A stretch of 64,000 nt of DNA from contig JAPCJR010000003.1 in assembly GCA_027886865.1 (NCBI GenBank), forward strand, positions 62,001-126,000. The letters run 5' to 3'. The notes under the pieces are model-generated. The model was given only the letters and a program-made list of their open reading frames with translations. It was not told the DNA's origin and searched no databases. Below are positions 31,897-41,345 of the stretch, piece by piece. A program made the translations under genes and the position numbers. Position 1 is the stretch's first letter. Every line of letters begins with the position of its first letter. Source of the stretch: Nitrososphaerota archaeon (GTDB taxonomy: Archaea; Thermoproteota; Nitrososphaeria; Nitrososphaerales; UBA183).

Positions 31897-33843
31897 TCAC
31901 TTTCTCACGGTCCTCGCGAACTCGATGAAGTACGCCATCGATTCGGGGTTCTTCATCGAACCCGGATTGTAGACCTTCGCTGGCTCCGCCCCGAGGAAGA
32001 TCCGCCTCACGGGCACCTCGAGCTTCTTCCCGTTCAGCGTGCGGGGAATCTCCGGCACGGAGAATATGTCATCCGGGATCATCTTGGGAGATAGCTCGCT
32101 CCTTATCCTCTGGTTTATCTCGCTCCTGAGCGAATCGTCCAGCTTAGCGCCGTCCTTCAGGACTACGAAGAGGGGCATATACGGGCGGCCGCCGAGGAAC
32201 TCCATGTCGACCACCAGGCTGTCAGCGACCCGCGATATCGATTCAACCACGCGGTAGACCTCGCTCGTCCCCATCCGAACGCCCATCCTCTTTATCGTGG
32301 CGTCCGACCTGCCGTAGATTACGCAGCTCCCGTCCTCATTTATCGTGATCCAGTCGCCGTGCCTCCAGGCTCCGGGGAAGATTCCGAAGTAGCTCTCCCT
32401 GTACCTTTCGCCGTTCACGTCCCCCCAGAGGAATAGTGGCATCGAGGGCATCGGTTGTCTGATGACCAGCTCCCCCATCTGCCCTGTCACCGACGTCCCA
32501 CTCTCGTCGAAGGACGCTACGTCCGCCCCGAGGTTCCTGCACTGGATCTCACCGGCCCTCACCGGTAGGATCGGGCAGCCGCCGAGGAAGGCGGTGCACA
32601 AGTCCGTTCCTCCGCTGACGGATGTGAGCCAGACGTCGTCCTTCACGTGAGCGTAGACCCATTCGAAGGCGTCACCTGTCAGCGCTGACCCGGTGGACCC
32701 GAACCCTTTGAGCCGCCCCAGCGAGTGAGCGGATCGCGGCTCGACGCCGCTCTTCACGAGCGCATTGACGTAGGCCGCGCTTGCGCCCAGGAAGGTCATC
32801 CCGGTAGAGTCAGCCAGCGACCAGAGAGTATTGCCGTCCGGGTAGAACGGGTCTCCCTCGTAGAGTATTATCGTCGAGTCGAGCAGAAGGGAACTGACCA
32901 GGTAGTTCCACATCATCCAGCCCGTCGAGGTGTACCAGAACATCCTGTCGTCGGGGCCGAGGTTGTTGTGGAAAGAGAGAGTCTTGAGATGCTCCAGAAG
33001 TATGCCGCCGTGACCGTGGACTATCGGCTTGGGCAGGCCCGTGGTCCCGGACGAGTAGACTATCCAGAGTGGGTGGTCGAAGGGCACGCGCTCGAAGCTG
33101 GGCTTCGAACCGCCTCTTGAGAGGTCCTCCCACTGCAATGACCTGCTCACCCTCTCCGTCCCCTCACCGACCATTATCGTCCGCTCGATGGTAGGTATCG
33201 CATCCCTGATGTGCTCCACAGTGTCCTTCTTCGAATTCCACTTTCCCCTGTAGGTGTAACCGTATGATGCGATGAGCGCCTTGGGTCCTATCTGCTTGAA
33301 CCTGTCCACGGCGCTCTGGGTCCCAAAGTCCGGTGCGCAGCTCGACCAGACGGCGCCGATGCTGGCGCACGCGAGGAACGACATGACCGTCTCGGGGACG
33401 TTGGGGAGATAGGCGGCGACCCTGTCGCCCTTCCGGATCCCCATCCCCTTCAGCGACTCGGCAAAGGCGCCTACCTTTCTCTGGAGCTGTTCCCAGGTGA
33501 GGCTCGCGGGCTCGGACTGCTCGGTCTTGGATATGACCGCCGTCTTCGCTGGATCCCTCCCGGCGAAGATGTGCTCGGAGTAGTTGACGCTCGAGCCCGG
33601 GAACCACCGCGCGCCCGGCATCGTCCTGCTCTCGAGCGCCGTTGCGTGGGGGGTGTCCGACCTCACGCCGAAGTACACCCAGACCGACTCCCAGAAATCC
33701 TCGACCTCCTCCACGGACCAGCGCCAGAGCTCGGAGTAGGTCGTGGGAACTATGTCCACCCGGCCCTCGAGCCACCTCGAATAAGCGGTTATGTTCGCCT
33801 TTTCTATCACATTGGCTGTGGGTTCCCAGAGGATTCTCGGCAT
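31897..33843 (-). CDS. Acetoacetyl-CoA synthetase
   Basis: This 648-residue AMP-forming ligase converts acetoacetate (or a similar short oxo acid) to its CoA ester. It has the P-loop IVYSSGTTGLPKPIVHGHGG (~265-284), the FWYTSTGWMMWN segment (~305) characteristic of AACS/acetyl-CoA synthetase relatives, and the C-terminal catalytic Lys region IPRTLNGKKLEVPVRR (~603). The ATG start lies 10 bp after the upstream stop. It could feed acetoacetate to the CoA pool or serve the neighbouring thiolase-fold proteins with a CoA substrate. Confidence 0.9.
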   Translation of the reverse strand: MPRILWEPTANVIEKANITAYSRWLEGRVDIVPTTYSELWRWSVEEVEDFWESVWVYFGVRSDTPHATALESRTMPGARWFPGSSVNYSEHIFAGRDPAKTAVISKTEQSEPASLTWEQLQRKVGAFAESLKGMGIRKGDRVAAYLPNVPETVMSFLACASIGAVWSSCAPDFGTQSAVDRFKQIGPKALIASYGYTYRGKWNSKKDTVEHIRDAIPTIERTIMVGEGTERVSRSLQWEDLSRGGSKPSFERVPFDHPLWIVYSSGTTGLPKPIVHGHGGILLEHLKTLSFHNNLGPDDRMFWYTSTGWMMWNYLVSSLLLDSTIILYEGDPFYPDGNTLWSLADSTGMTFLGASAAYVNALVKSGVEPRSAHSLGRLKGFGSTGSALTGDAFEWVYAHVKDDVWLTSVSGGTDLCTAFLGGCPILPVRAGEIQCRNLGADVASFDESGTSVTGQMGELVIRQPMPSMPLFLWGDVNGERYRESYFGIFPGAWRHGDWITINEDGSCVIYGRSDATIKRMGVRMGTSEVYRVVESISRVADSLVVDMEFLGGRPYMPLFVVLKDGAKLDDSLRSEINQRIRSELSPKMIPDDIFSVPEIPRTLNGKKLEVPVRRIFLGAEPAKVYNPGSMKNPESMAYFIEFARTVRK

Positions 33844-33853
33844 TCTCTAAATT

Positions 33854-35020
33854 CTACCTCCGCATCGTCAGGACGGTGCCCACTTGCAAAAGATCTCCCC
33901 ATGCCTGCGCGAGCCCCCTTTCCGCCTTGTTACCCTTCACCTGCCTCTTCCCAGCTTCTCCCCTGAGCTGCCAGAATACCTCGCAGACCTTCATCATCCC
34001 AGCGGCAGCGATAGGGTTGCCTACTCCGAGAAGGCCCCCTGATGGGTTAATCGGAAAATCGCCGTTCCTCTGCGTCACTCCGTCTTTGGTCAGCTTCGGC
34101 GCCTCACCCTTCTTCGCCAGCAGCAGCCCCTCCATATGGTGGAGTTCCTTGTAGTCGAAGGGGTCATACACCTCCGCAAAGTCGAGCTGCTTCCGCGGAC
34201 TCTCTATCTTGGCCATCTTGTAGGCCATCCTCGCCGCTCGCTCAACATATTCAGGATAACACAGATCTCTGTTGGTCCAATACTGCGAGTCCACGTTCCA
34301 TCCAACGCCGTCTATCCAGATTGGATCCTTTGTGTACTTCCGCGCCACTTCTTCCGATACGAGTATCGCGGCGGCCGCTCCGTCCGACGGTGGTGAGACA
34401 TCATAGCGTTTCACCGGCCAGACTATCTTCTCGCTCTTCATTACGTCCTCGACCGTGATTTTCTTGGCTAGCTGTGCGCACGGGTGATCCAGCGCGTTCA
34501 TCTTGTTCTTGACCGCCACAAGCGCTATGTCCTCTTCCTTCACGTCATAGGCGTGCATGTACCGCCTCATCTCCAGGGCGAAGATCCAAAGGAGCGTCAC
34601 TCCCAGCGGCCTCTCCGTCGTGTGGTCGAAGATGCTCCAGAACGCCGACTGGGGGTGCGGGTGCAGGGGCGACATCTTCTCCTCGGCGACCACGAGGCAG
34701 GTGTCGAACAGCCCGGAAGCCACGTGCCACCAGCCGCCGATGGGCGTGAAGACGCCCGTGCCTCCTCCGACGTAGACCCTGCTGTTGGCCCTCCCGATGC
34801 CGCCCGCTCCTTCGAGCAGGTACTCGCCCTTCATGTGCACGCCGTCGAAGGCATCAGGGGCGCTGCCGATCACCACCGACTCGATGTCTTTCAGGGTCAT
34901 CCCAGCGGAATCCAGCGCCATCTTCGAGGCCTCGTAGGAGAGCTCCCTGCCCGTCTCTAGCATCCTTCTTCTGAACAGCGTCATCCCGGCTCCGACCACG
35001 GCGACTCTTCTCTTGATCAT
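33854..35020 (-). CDS. Thiolase-fold protein lacking catalytic Cys (Ltp/SCP-x-like), second copy
   Basis: The 388 residues follow the thiolase fold of lipid-transfer/SCP-x proteins. The nucleophile position reads RVYVGGGTG where NxVCxSG is expected, the His motif is GVGNPIAAAG rather than GHPIG, and the C-terminal Cys motif is absent. Loss of all three argues against thiolysis. LDFAEVYDPFDYKELHH (~300) resembles the tyrosine-containing loop of Ltp2, a retro-aldolase that works with a DUF35 subunit. Start ATG 35020 is 4 bp after the upstream paralog's stop. An aldolase-type C-C lyase is inferred. Confidence 0.75.
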   Translation of the reverse strand: MIKRRVAVVGAGMTLFRRRMLETGRELSYEASKMALDSAGMTLKDIESVVIGSAPDAFDGVHMKGEYLLEGAGGIGRANSRVYVGGGTGVFTPIGGWWHVASGLFDTCLVVAEEKMSPLHPHPQSAFWSIFDHTTERPLGVTLLWIFALEMRRYMHAYDVKEEDIALVAVKNKMNALDHPCAQLAKKITVEDVMKSEKIVWPVKRYDVSPPSDGAAAAILVSEEVARKYTKDPIWIDGVGWNVDSQYWTNRDLCYPEYVERAARMAYKMAKIESPRKQLDFAEVYDPFDYKELHHMEGLLLAKKGEAPKLTKDGVTQRNGDFPINPSGGLLGVGNPIAAAGMMKVCEVFWQLRGEAGKRQVKGNKAERGLAQAWGDLLQVGTVLTMRR

Positions 35021-35024
35021 TGGA

Positions 35025-36158
35025 TCATCTCGACAGGACGGCGACGCCGCCCGTGGCCGTCGGTATCCCTCTCCAAGATTGTACGAGCGCCCGCTCCGCG
35101 CCCTTCACCTGGACGGGTCCCGCTTCGCCCTTGAGCTGGAGGTAGCATTCGAGGAGCCGGTGGATCGCTGACGCCTCGAGCAGGTTGCCCACGCCGAGCG
35201 ACCCCCCGCTCGGGTTCAGCGCGGGGCCCGCCCCCGATGTCACCCTCTTCTCCTCCGCCCTGCTCTTTGCGAGCGAATGGAGGTGCTGGAGCGCTTTGTA
35301 GGAATAAGTGTCGTCAAGCTCGAGTATATCGAAAGCTTCGAGCCCCTTCTTTACTCCAGCGCGCTCGAGCGCCTTACGGTAGGAGTCCCTTGCGTACCCC
35401 ACCATCCCGAAGTCGCCGCCATCGAACCACGGAAGGGATGAGTTCCATGCCACCCCGTCTACGAAAACGGCATCCCGCCCGTTCTTCTTCGCCCAGGCTT
35501 CTGAGGCCAGCACGAGGACAATCCCGGCCTCGGCAAACGGCGCCTTGTCGAGCCGACGGAGCGGGGATGAGATGACTCCTCCTCCTGCGAGGTCTTCGGC
35601 GGAGAGCTCTGCGCCGTAGCTCGCCCTCGCGTTCCTCAGGGCCTTCTTCTTTGAAGAGATCAGGAACTCGTTCACATCATCCATGTCGTAACCCGTGCTC
35701 CGAAGGAAGCCGTCCATCTCGAGAGCCGCGAGCACGTCAGAGCTCGCGCCCAAAGGGCGGATCATCGTCGGCTCTTGACCCAGCCTTTCCACTGCGTCCT
35801 TGTCGAGCACGTCTGCGGACTTGCTGTGCGCCTCGAGCACCACCACGTCGGCGACGCCAGCAAGGATGTGCATCACAGCGTTCCCCAGGCCGGTCACCGC
35901 GTCCGCCGGGATGGTGCAGAGTGGCCTCGCGGCCGCTCCTATCTGGTCGGGTACCATCTCGTCCGTAATGCTCCAGCCCTCCCAGAGGTCTTCCGTGCAG
36001 CAGATGAACGACCCGACGTCCCTCCTCGGGTCTATCGACGCGTCGTCGTACGCCTTGGACGCGGCCTCGAACATCAGTTCCCGAGTTGATAGGTCGGAGA
36101 CCAGCGGCCTGAACCCCTCATAGCCTGCGCCGATTATCCCAACCCGCTGTTGTCGCAT
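35025..36158 (-). CDS. Thiolase-fold protein lacking catalytic Cys (Ltp-like), first copy
   Basis: This 377-residue paralog heads the operon. The nucleophile region reads ADAVTGLGNAV and the His motif GVGNLLEAS, so the thiolase triad is missing here too. FDILELDDTYSYKALQHL (~280) occupies the same place as the tyrosine loop of its partner. The two may form a heterodimer, as some Ltp pairs do. The ATG at 36158 gives the normal thiolase-fold start (RVGIIGAGYEGF); a longer frame upstream lacks homology and passes the promoter (minus strand ACCTTATTGG, ~36190-36199). Confidence 0.74.
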   Translation of the reverse strand: MRQQRVGIIGAGYEGFRPLVSDLSTRELMFEAASKAYDDASIDPRRDVGSFICCTEDLWEGWSITDEMVPDQIGAAARPLCTIPADAVTGLGNAVMHILAGVADVVVLEAHSKSADVLDKDAVERLGQEPTMIRPLGASSDVLAALEMDGFLRSTGYDMDDVNEFLISSKKKALRNARASYGAELSAEDLAGGGVISSPLRRLDKAPFAEAGIVLVLASEAWAKKNGRDAVFVDGVAWNSSLPWFDGGDFGMVGYARDSYRKALERAGVKKGLEAFDILELDDTYSYKALQHLHSLAKSRAEEKRVTSGAGPALNPSGGSLGVGNLLEASAIHRLLECYLQLKGEAGPVQVKGAERALVQSWRGIPTATGGVAVLSR

Positions 36159-36273
36159 CGCCGGTCGAACGATGTCCAGTTGGTTCCTCCAATAAGGTTT
36201 GTGAATGGCCCGACGAGTCGGGCGATGCGAAGAAAGACTAAAGGACAAGCGAGCATGGCGACGACCGAATCAA

Positions 36274-37677
36274 GTGCAGCCCACCCGCTTATCCTACGAC
36301 AGAGGGACCATTCTGATAAGGGGAGATGCGAAGGTCCCTTACTCAAGCTGGGACGAAAGGGTGCGCTTATTCCGAGCGGAGGCCCTCTACTACAAAGAGA
36401 TAGTCGATTTTCTCGCAAAGAGCGACCTCTCAGCGGTCGAGGACGTCGTCCAGGACCTCCCTCCGCATCCCGACAAGATGAAGTGCAAGACCGTGACCAT
36501 GAGGGGTTACCAGAAGAAGTCGATCGAAGCATGGGACGCCGCCGGGAGACGCGGCATCATAGTGCTCCCGACGGGAGCGGGCAAGACCGTCATCGCGATG
36601 AAGGCGATCGAGCTCGTGAACCAGCCAACCATCGTCATCGTGCCCACCCTTGACCTGCTGGAGCAGTGGAGGAAGAGGGTGCAGGAGGAACTCGGCATCG
36701 ATGTAGGGGTGTACGGAGGAGGGGAGAACACGGTCGGGGCCGTCACCATCTGCACCTACGAGTCTGCGTATATCCGGGCCGGAGAACTCGGCAACAGGTT
36801 CAGCCTCCTGATCTTCGACGAAGTCCACCACCTGCCCGGCGAGAGCTTCAGGCAGATAGCCGAGATGTTCACGGCCCCGTACAGGATGGGCCTGACGGCC
36901 ACCTACGAGAGGGAGGACATGCTCCATCTCGAGCTCCCGCGGTTGATCGGGGGAGTGGTGTACAGGCTCAAGCCGGCTGACCTCGTAGGCAAATACCTCT
37001 CAGACTTTCGACTAGAGAAGGTGAACGTCGAGCTCACGCAGGATGAGAAGGAGGAATACGAGAGAAACTACAGGGCGTTCACGAGCTACTTGGAAGAGAA
37101 CAAGATATGGCTCAACTCACCGATGGCGTTCCGGCGGTTCATAATGCGGAGCTCGGCCGACCCCAAGGCTAGGCGGGCGCTCCTAGCCAGGAACAGGGCC
37201 ATGATGATCGCGTCCAACTCTCAGGCGAAGGTCGACAAGCTCGAAGAGATACTGCGCCTGAATCCAGACGAGAGGGTGCTCATATTCACGCAGCACAACG
37301 ACCTTGCGTACGACATATCGAGGAGGTTCCTCATCCCGTGCATAACGCACTCGACGGGGAAGGAGGAGAGATTGGACGTGCTCAGCGGATTCAGGGAGGG
37401 GAGCTATCGAGCCATAGTGACCTCGAACGTGCTCGACGAGGGGATCGACGTGCCCGAGGCGTCCATCGGCGTAATCGTGAGCGGGACGGGGAGCTCGAGG
37501 GAGTTCGTTCAGCGTCTGGGGCGCCTGCTGAGGAAGAGCGAGGGTAAGGGGCAGGCGAGACTCATAGAACTAGTTTCTAGGCAGACGTCGGAGACGAGGA
37601 CGAGCAGCAGGCGGAAGAGGAACAACACACAGGATGGCGACGGCGGCAAGGAAGTGGCGGCGGCGACGGCTGAATAA
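36274..37677 (+). CDS. xpb: Archaeal XPB helicase (Rad25-like)
   Basis: This 467-residue superfamily 2 helicase opens DNA for repair. Motif I is LPTGAGKT (~97), motif II is DEVHH (~185) with the RED-like element after it, and motif VI is QRLGRLLRKSEG (~415). The GTG at 36274 yields an N-terminus starting with a short strand RGTILIRGD, as in archaeal XPB; it lies ~35 nt after a GACTAAAGG box. Bax1 follows 26 bp downstream, the known helicase-nuclease pair. Confidence 0.93.
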   Translation: MQPTRLSYDRGTILIRGDAKVPYSSWDERVRLFRAEALYYKEIVDFLAKSDLSAVEDVVQDLPPHPDKMKCKTVTMRGYQKKSIEAWDAAGRRGIIVLPTGAGKTVIAMKAIELVNQPTIVIVPTLDLLEQWRKRVQEELGIDVGVYGGGENTVGAVTICTYESAYIRAGELGNRFSLLIFDEVHHLPGESFRQIAEMFTAPYRMGLTATYEREDMLHLELPRLIGGVVYRLKPADLVGKYLSDFRLEKVNVELTQDEKEEYERNYRAFTSYLEENKIWLNSPMAFRRFIMRSSADPKARRALLARNRAMMIASNSQAKVDKLEEILRLNPDERVLIFTQHNDLAYDISRRFLIPCITHSTGKEERLDVLSGFREGSYRAIVTSNVLDEGIDVPEASIGVIVSGTGSSREFVQRLGRLLRKSEGKGQARLIELVSRQTSETRTSSRRKRNNTQDGDGGKEVAAATAE

Positions 37678-37703
37678 TAGAAGGATGGCGACGTGACGAC
37701 AAG

Positions 37704-39338
37704 ATGCTCCCATCGAACCTGCTCCGGGCAAGGATCTCAAGGGGGACGATACGGCCGCTCTACGTGAGTCTCGACGCAGACACTCTCGCTCTTGCAGAGA
37801 GGGTGATGGGCGCTTATCGAGACGGCGTGGGCAAGAAGAAGGGAGCGCTCCTCGAGAGACTGAAAGAGATAGAAAGTGAGGAGCCGGATTTCAAGCTGGT
37901 CCGAGGATTGTCGATGCTGCTGGACAGAAGGTCGGTCTTCGAGGTCGAGAGCCCCCTGAACCCGGCGGCGGTCAGAAGGGCCGTCTTCAGAGAGGCGAGT
38001 CGGGTGAGAGCCTCGAGCGCTCTGGAGAGGAGCAGAGTCCTCCAGAAAGTTTCGCTCGACTTCGGCGTCTCTCCCCAACCTCTGGAGGACGCGCTCTTCA
38101 GCGATATGGACGATGAGCTCATGCTGAGGGGCTTCCAGCCGTTTCCCGACGCCGATGCGCTTCTCAAATACTACAATCTATCACTGGCCCAGACGCTCCT
38201 CTTCAAGTCGCTGAGGGTGGAGTTCTCCGCATCCGGAAACTGGAAGAACATCTTTAGGGACGTGAAGAGGCTAGGCCTGATCTACTCGGTCGAGAAGGAG
38301 AAGGACGAAGGAACTGAAGGCTGGTTCAAGGTCTCGCTCGACGGTCCCCTTTCCCTCTTCAAGATGACGGAGCGGTATGGCACATCGATCGCAAAGCTCC
38401 TGCCCCAGATAACGGCCGCGGATGCGTGGACCATCAAGGCGGAGATCCTGGCGAAGAGCAGAGGAGGAAAGGTGTACAACTTCGAGGCCGACAGCAGAGA
38501 ACTGAAGGATATCATCGGCGCGGATGCGAGGACGACCTCGGGCGCGGTTGGGGGACGGCCGCAGCGACCTGCGGCCAACACGCTCTACGACAGTTCGACC
38601 GAGGAGAAGTTCGCACGGTCATTCCTCTCGTACGGGACCGGATGGACGCTGAAGAGGGAGCCCGAACCTCTCGTGGCGGGGACGCACGTCCTTATCCCGG
38701 ACTTTAGTTTCGAGAAGGATGGCATGAAGGTCTATCTCGAGGTGGTCGGCTTCTGGACTCCGTCCTACCTCGACCGGAAGATAGGCAAGCTCGACCTGGT
38801 CTCTGGCGTGGACATGATAATCGCAGCTGACGAGAGCCTAGCGTGTTCCAAGCTTGAACGGCTCAAGAGAAAGGCCCTCGTGATATACTACAAACGGAAC
38901 GTGCCCCTGAAACAGATCATAGACCACTTGAGGGAGAGAGAAGGCTCAGTGGTCGGCAGGCAGGTCGACGAGCTCAAGAAGGAAGGAACATGGGAGGCGA
39001 TCACGCTGAAAGGCGATGTGGTCAGTATCGAGGAGATGGCTCACCAGAGGGGGGTCGCCGTAGCTTCGGCAAGGATAGCGCTGCGGGACTTCAAACCCGA
39101 GGGATACGTGAGAGTGGGTGACCGATTCATCTCGAGGGCGAAGCTTGACGAGATAGACGAAAAGCTGAGAGGCGTAGAGCGGCTCACGGATGCTCTAGGT
39201 CTGATCGAGGCGTCCGGCGTGAAAGAGGACGTGAACAGGGTGCTGGATGCTCTCGGGTACACATCGACCTGGGATGATCTCGATATGGACAAGGTCAGGA
39301 TATCGAAGACCGCCGAGAAGAGGAAGCGCGACAGGTAA
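37704..39338 (+). CDS. bax1: Bax1 nuclease, XPB partner (DUF790)
   Basis: Bax1 binds archaeal XPB and cuts the opened DNA, in a nucleotide-excision-like system. The 544-residue protein has an N-terminal half matching DUF790 (MLPSNLLRARISRGTIRPLY start) and a PD-(D/E)xK nuclease domain: STEEKFARSF (~297), LIPDFSF (~330) and VYLEVVGFW (~344) supply the catalytic acids. A C-terminal helical extension (~440-544) completes it. The order XPB then Bax1 with short spacing is the standard arrangement. Confidence 0.92.
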   Translation: MLPSNLLRARISRGTIRPLYVSLDADTLALAERVMGAYRDGVGKKKGALLERLKEIESEEPDFKLVRGLSMLLDRRSVFEVESPLNPAAVRRAVFREASRVRASSALERSRVLQKVSLDFGVSPQPLEDALFSDMDDELMLRGFQPFPDADALLKYYNLSLAQTLLFKSLRVEFSASGNWKNIFRDVKRLGLIYSVEKEKDEGTEGWFKVSLDGPLSLFKMTERYGTSIAKLLPQITAADAWTIKAEILAKSRGGKVYNFEADSRELKDIIGADARTTSGAVGGRPQRPAANTLYDSSTEEKFARSFLSYGTGWTLKREPEPLVAGTHVLIPDFSFEKDGMKVYLEVVGFWTPSYLDRKIGKLDLVSGVDMIIAADESLACSKLERLKRKALVIYYKRNVPLKQIIDHLREREGSVVGRQVDELKKEGTWEAITLKGDVVSIEEMAHQRGVAVASARIALRDFKPEGYVRVGDRFISRAKLDEIDEKLRGVERLTDALGLIEASGVKEDVNRVLDALGYTSTWDDLDMDKVRISKTAEKRKRDR

Positions 39339-39415
39339 GCGCAAGTCCATGCTGTGGCCCCAACAGGCCTGCCTTGCTTTCATGGTTTAAATGCCGAGAT
39401 TCGTGAGCCCGCGCG

Positions 39416-40405
39416 TTGCCTGCCCGTCTCGCGCTCGGGTTCAATCCGGTCCTCTCCGTCAGGGAAGCCGTAAGGCTGGGCCAGAAGGCAGAGCAGCTCC
39501 GGTACGAGTCGGTCTGGTTCCACGAGAGCTTCTACCAGAGGGATGTCTTCTCGTATCTGTCAGCGATACTGCTCTCGACTTCGAAGATACGCGCAGGCTC
39601 GGGCGCACTCAATACCTTCACCAGGCATCCGCTCACGACCGCGGCGACGTTCGCGTCTCTGAGCGAGATGTCCGGGGGGCGGGCCATCATGGGCCTGGCC
39701 TTGGGAAGCTTTCCTACCGTCCCGAACATAGGTTTCAAGGTCTTTCCCGTCTCGGAGACGAGGCCCCTCCAGAGGATATCCGAGTACGTGAGCATAGTGA
39801 GGAGCTATTGGGCCGGGGAGAAGCTGTCCTTCAAGGGCCGGTTCTTCACCGCCGAGAACCTACAGTCCGACTTTAGGCTGGAGCATCCTGTGCCACTTTA
39901 CATCGCTTCGCTCTCGGCGAAGACCCAGAGCTTCGCCGGCTCCCATGCGGACGGGGCTATCCTTTCTCCGGCGATCGCCACCCCGGAGACGACCTCGGCG
40001 ATGGTCGCAAACGTACGAGCTGGGGAGACCCTGGGGGACAGAAAGGTGGACAAGGCATCGTATCTGCTCACCTCCGTGGACGAGAGCGGCGACAAGGCCC
40101 GCGACGTTGTGAGGAACTTCTACTTCTTCCTCTACCAGCTCTCGGATGTCTTGAAGCCGGAGATCCTGGAGGGCTACGGGGTCAGGAGGGAAGAGCTCGA
40201 CCGTTTCAGAGTCGCCTGGAAGCGGGGCGAACCCGATGCGAAGGACCTCGTGCCGAAGGCGGCGATCGACGCCCTTGCCATCGCGGGGACGCCGAGCGAA
40301 GCGCGCGCGAGGGTGGAAGAGTACCGAAAGGCCGGGATCGACCTGCCAATCCTGATGCCGATTGGAAACATTAATTATGCGATAGAATCGCTGGCGCCAG
40401 ACTAA
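39416..40405 (+). CDS. LLM-class F420-dependent oxidoreductase (Mer-like)
   Basis: The 329-residue protein is a luciferase-like TIM barrel related to methylene-H4MPT reductase: LALGFNPVLSVREAVRLGQKAE at the start, ESVWFHE, GSGALNTFTRHPL and RAIMGLALGSF. Such enzymes use coenzyme F420. The exact substrate is uncertain; Mer itself would serve C1 metabolism, but other F420 dehydrogenases fit equally. The TTG start lies ~28 nt after a TTTAAATG box (39385-39392). The next gene starts 2 bp after its stop. Confidence 0.82.
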   Translation: MPARLALGFNPVLSVREAVRLGQKAEQLRYESVWFHESFYQRDVFSYLSAILLSTSKIRAGSGALNTFTRHPLTTAATFASLSEMSGGRAIMGLALGSFPTVPNIGFKVFPVSETRPLQRISEYVSIVRSYWAGEKLSFKGRFFTAENLQSDFRLEHPVPLYIASLSAKTQSFAGSHADGAILSPAIATPETTSAMVANVRAGETLGDRKVDKASYLLTSVDESGDKARDVVRNFYFFLYQLSDVLKPEILEGYGVRREELDRFRVAWKRGEPDAKDLVPKAAIDALAIAGTPSEARARVEEYRKAGIDLPILMPIGNINYAIESLAPD

Positions 40406-40407
40406 AC

Positions 40408-41331
40408 ATGCCGCGCCCGTCCTTGGGTGAAAGGCTAGCTCTGTTCCTTCGCTTCACAAGGGTTCAGTTCCTCCCTGTCGTCTTCGCGCCCCTCATCGTC
40501 GGCACTGCGGCCTCCTGGTATGTGGCTCACTCCATCAACCCTGTCCTGTTGCTGCTCCTCTTCATCGGGAGTGCCACCCTGCTGATCGCATCCAACTCCA
40601 TCGACGACGTGTACGATTATCTCAACGGAGTCGACCAGGCCTCCGAGCGAATGTTTCCAAAGGAGTTTCCAGGCTGGAAACCGATCCCCCGCGGCCTGCT
40701 GTCCGTGAGCCAGGGGTACGCGATCTCGTTCGCCTTCTACTTCATGAGTGTCTCGATCGGCATCTACCTCGCGTTCGAGGTCGGTTGGATAGCGCTCGCT
40801 ATCGCGATTCCAGGCGTGCTGCTGAGCTACTTCTACGTAGCGCCCCCGCTCAAGTTGGACTACCGGGGGCTCGGCCTGGGAGAAATCTCGATATTCTTCA
40901 GTTTCGGGCCGATACCGGCGCTGGGCGCGTTCTACGTCTTGACGGGGAGCCTGGGTGCTCTCGCGATTCTTGCGTCTGTGCCCTGCGGATTGCTGACCGT
41001 CAGCGTTCTCCTGACCCATGACATGATCTTCTACGACTCTTACAAGGAGGCGGGCAAGCGGTCACTGACCGTGGTCCTAGGCCGGGTCAAGGCTGAGTGG
41101 CTGACCTTCGCGCTGGCCGCCGCGGCGTATGGCTTTGCCCTCGCGCTCGTCGCAGTCAGGGTCCTTCCTCTAGCCTGCGGCTTGGTCGTCCTTGCGCTGC
41201 CGATCTTCCTGAGACGCGGGGTCCCCACCGGCAAGGAACGGTCGCCGCCTGAGTATGGGCTGAGGACCCAGAACCTCTTCATCCACAGTGTGGCCTTCAG
41301 CGTCCTCCTCGCAGTCGGTCTGCTCATCTGA
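40408..41331 (+). CDS. UbiA-family prenyltransferase (MenA-like)
   Basis: The 307-residue membrane enzyme has about nine helices. The first Asp motif NSIDDVYDYLNGVD (~63-76) binds the prenyl diphosphate. The second Asp-rich segment is HDMIFYDSYKEAGKRSLTVVLG (~205). Length and spacing fit the MenA/quinone branch over heme O or lipid ether branches, so menaquinone synthesis is likely. It lies between the F420-type enzyme and a CPBP-like gene in one direction, in front of the acyl-CoA dehydrogenase/ETF genes that would feed electrons to quinone. Confidence 0.82.
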   Translation: MPRPSLGERLALFLRFTRVQFLPVVFAPLIVGTAASWYVAHSINPVLLLLLFIGSATLLIASNSIDDVYDYLNGVDQASERMFPKEFPGWKPIPRGLLSVSQGYAISFAFYFMSVSIGIYLAFEVGWIALAIAIPGVLLSYFYVAPPLKLDYRGLGLGEISIFFSFGPIPALGAFYVLTGSLGALAILASVPCGLLTVSVLLTHDMIFYDSYKEAGKRSLTVVLGRVKAEWLTFALAAAAYGFALALVAVRVLPLACGLVVLALPIFLRRGVPTGKERSPPEYGLRTQNLFIHSVAFSVLLAVGLLI

Positions 41332-41345
41332 AGCCGGAGCTCGTT

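Noticed and set aside
33854..36158. Annotation of the two thiolase-fold proteins as acetyl-CoA acetyltransferases
   Set aside because: Both lack the nucleophile Cys, the GHP His and the C-terminal Cys motif, so thiolysis is unlikely despite the fold.
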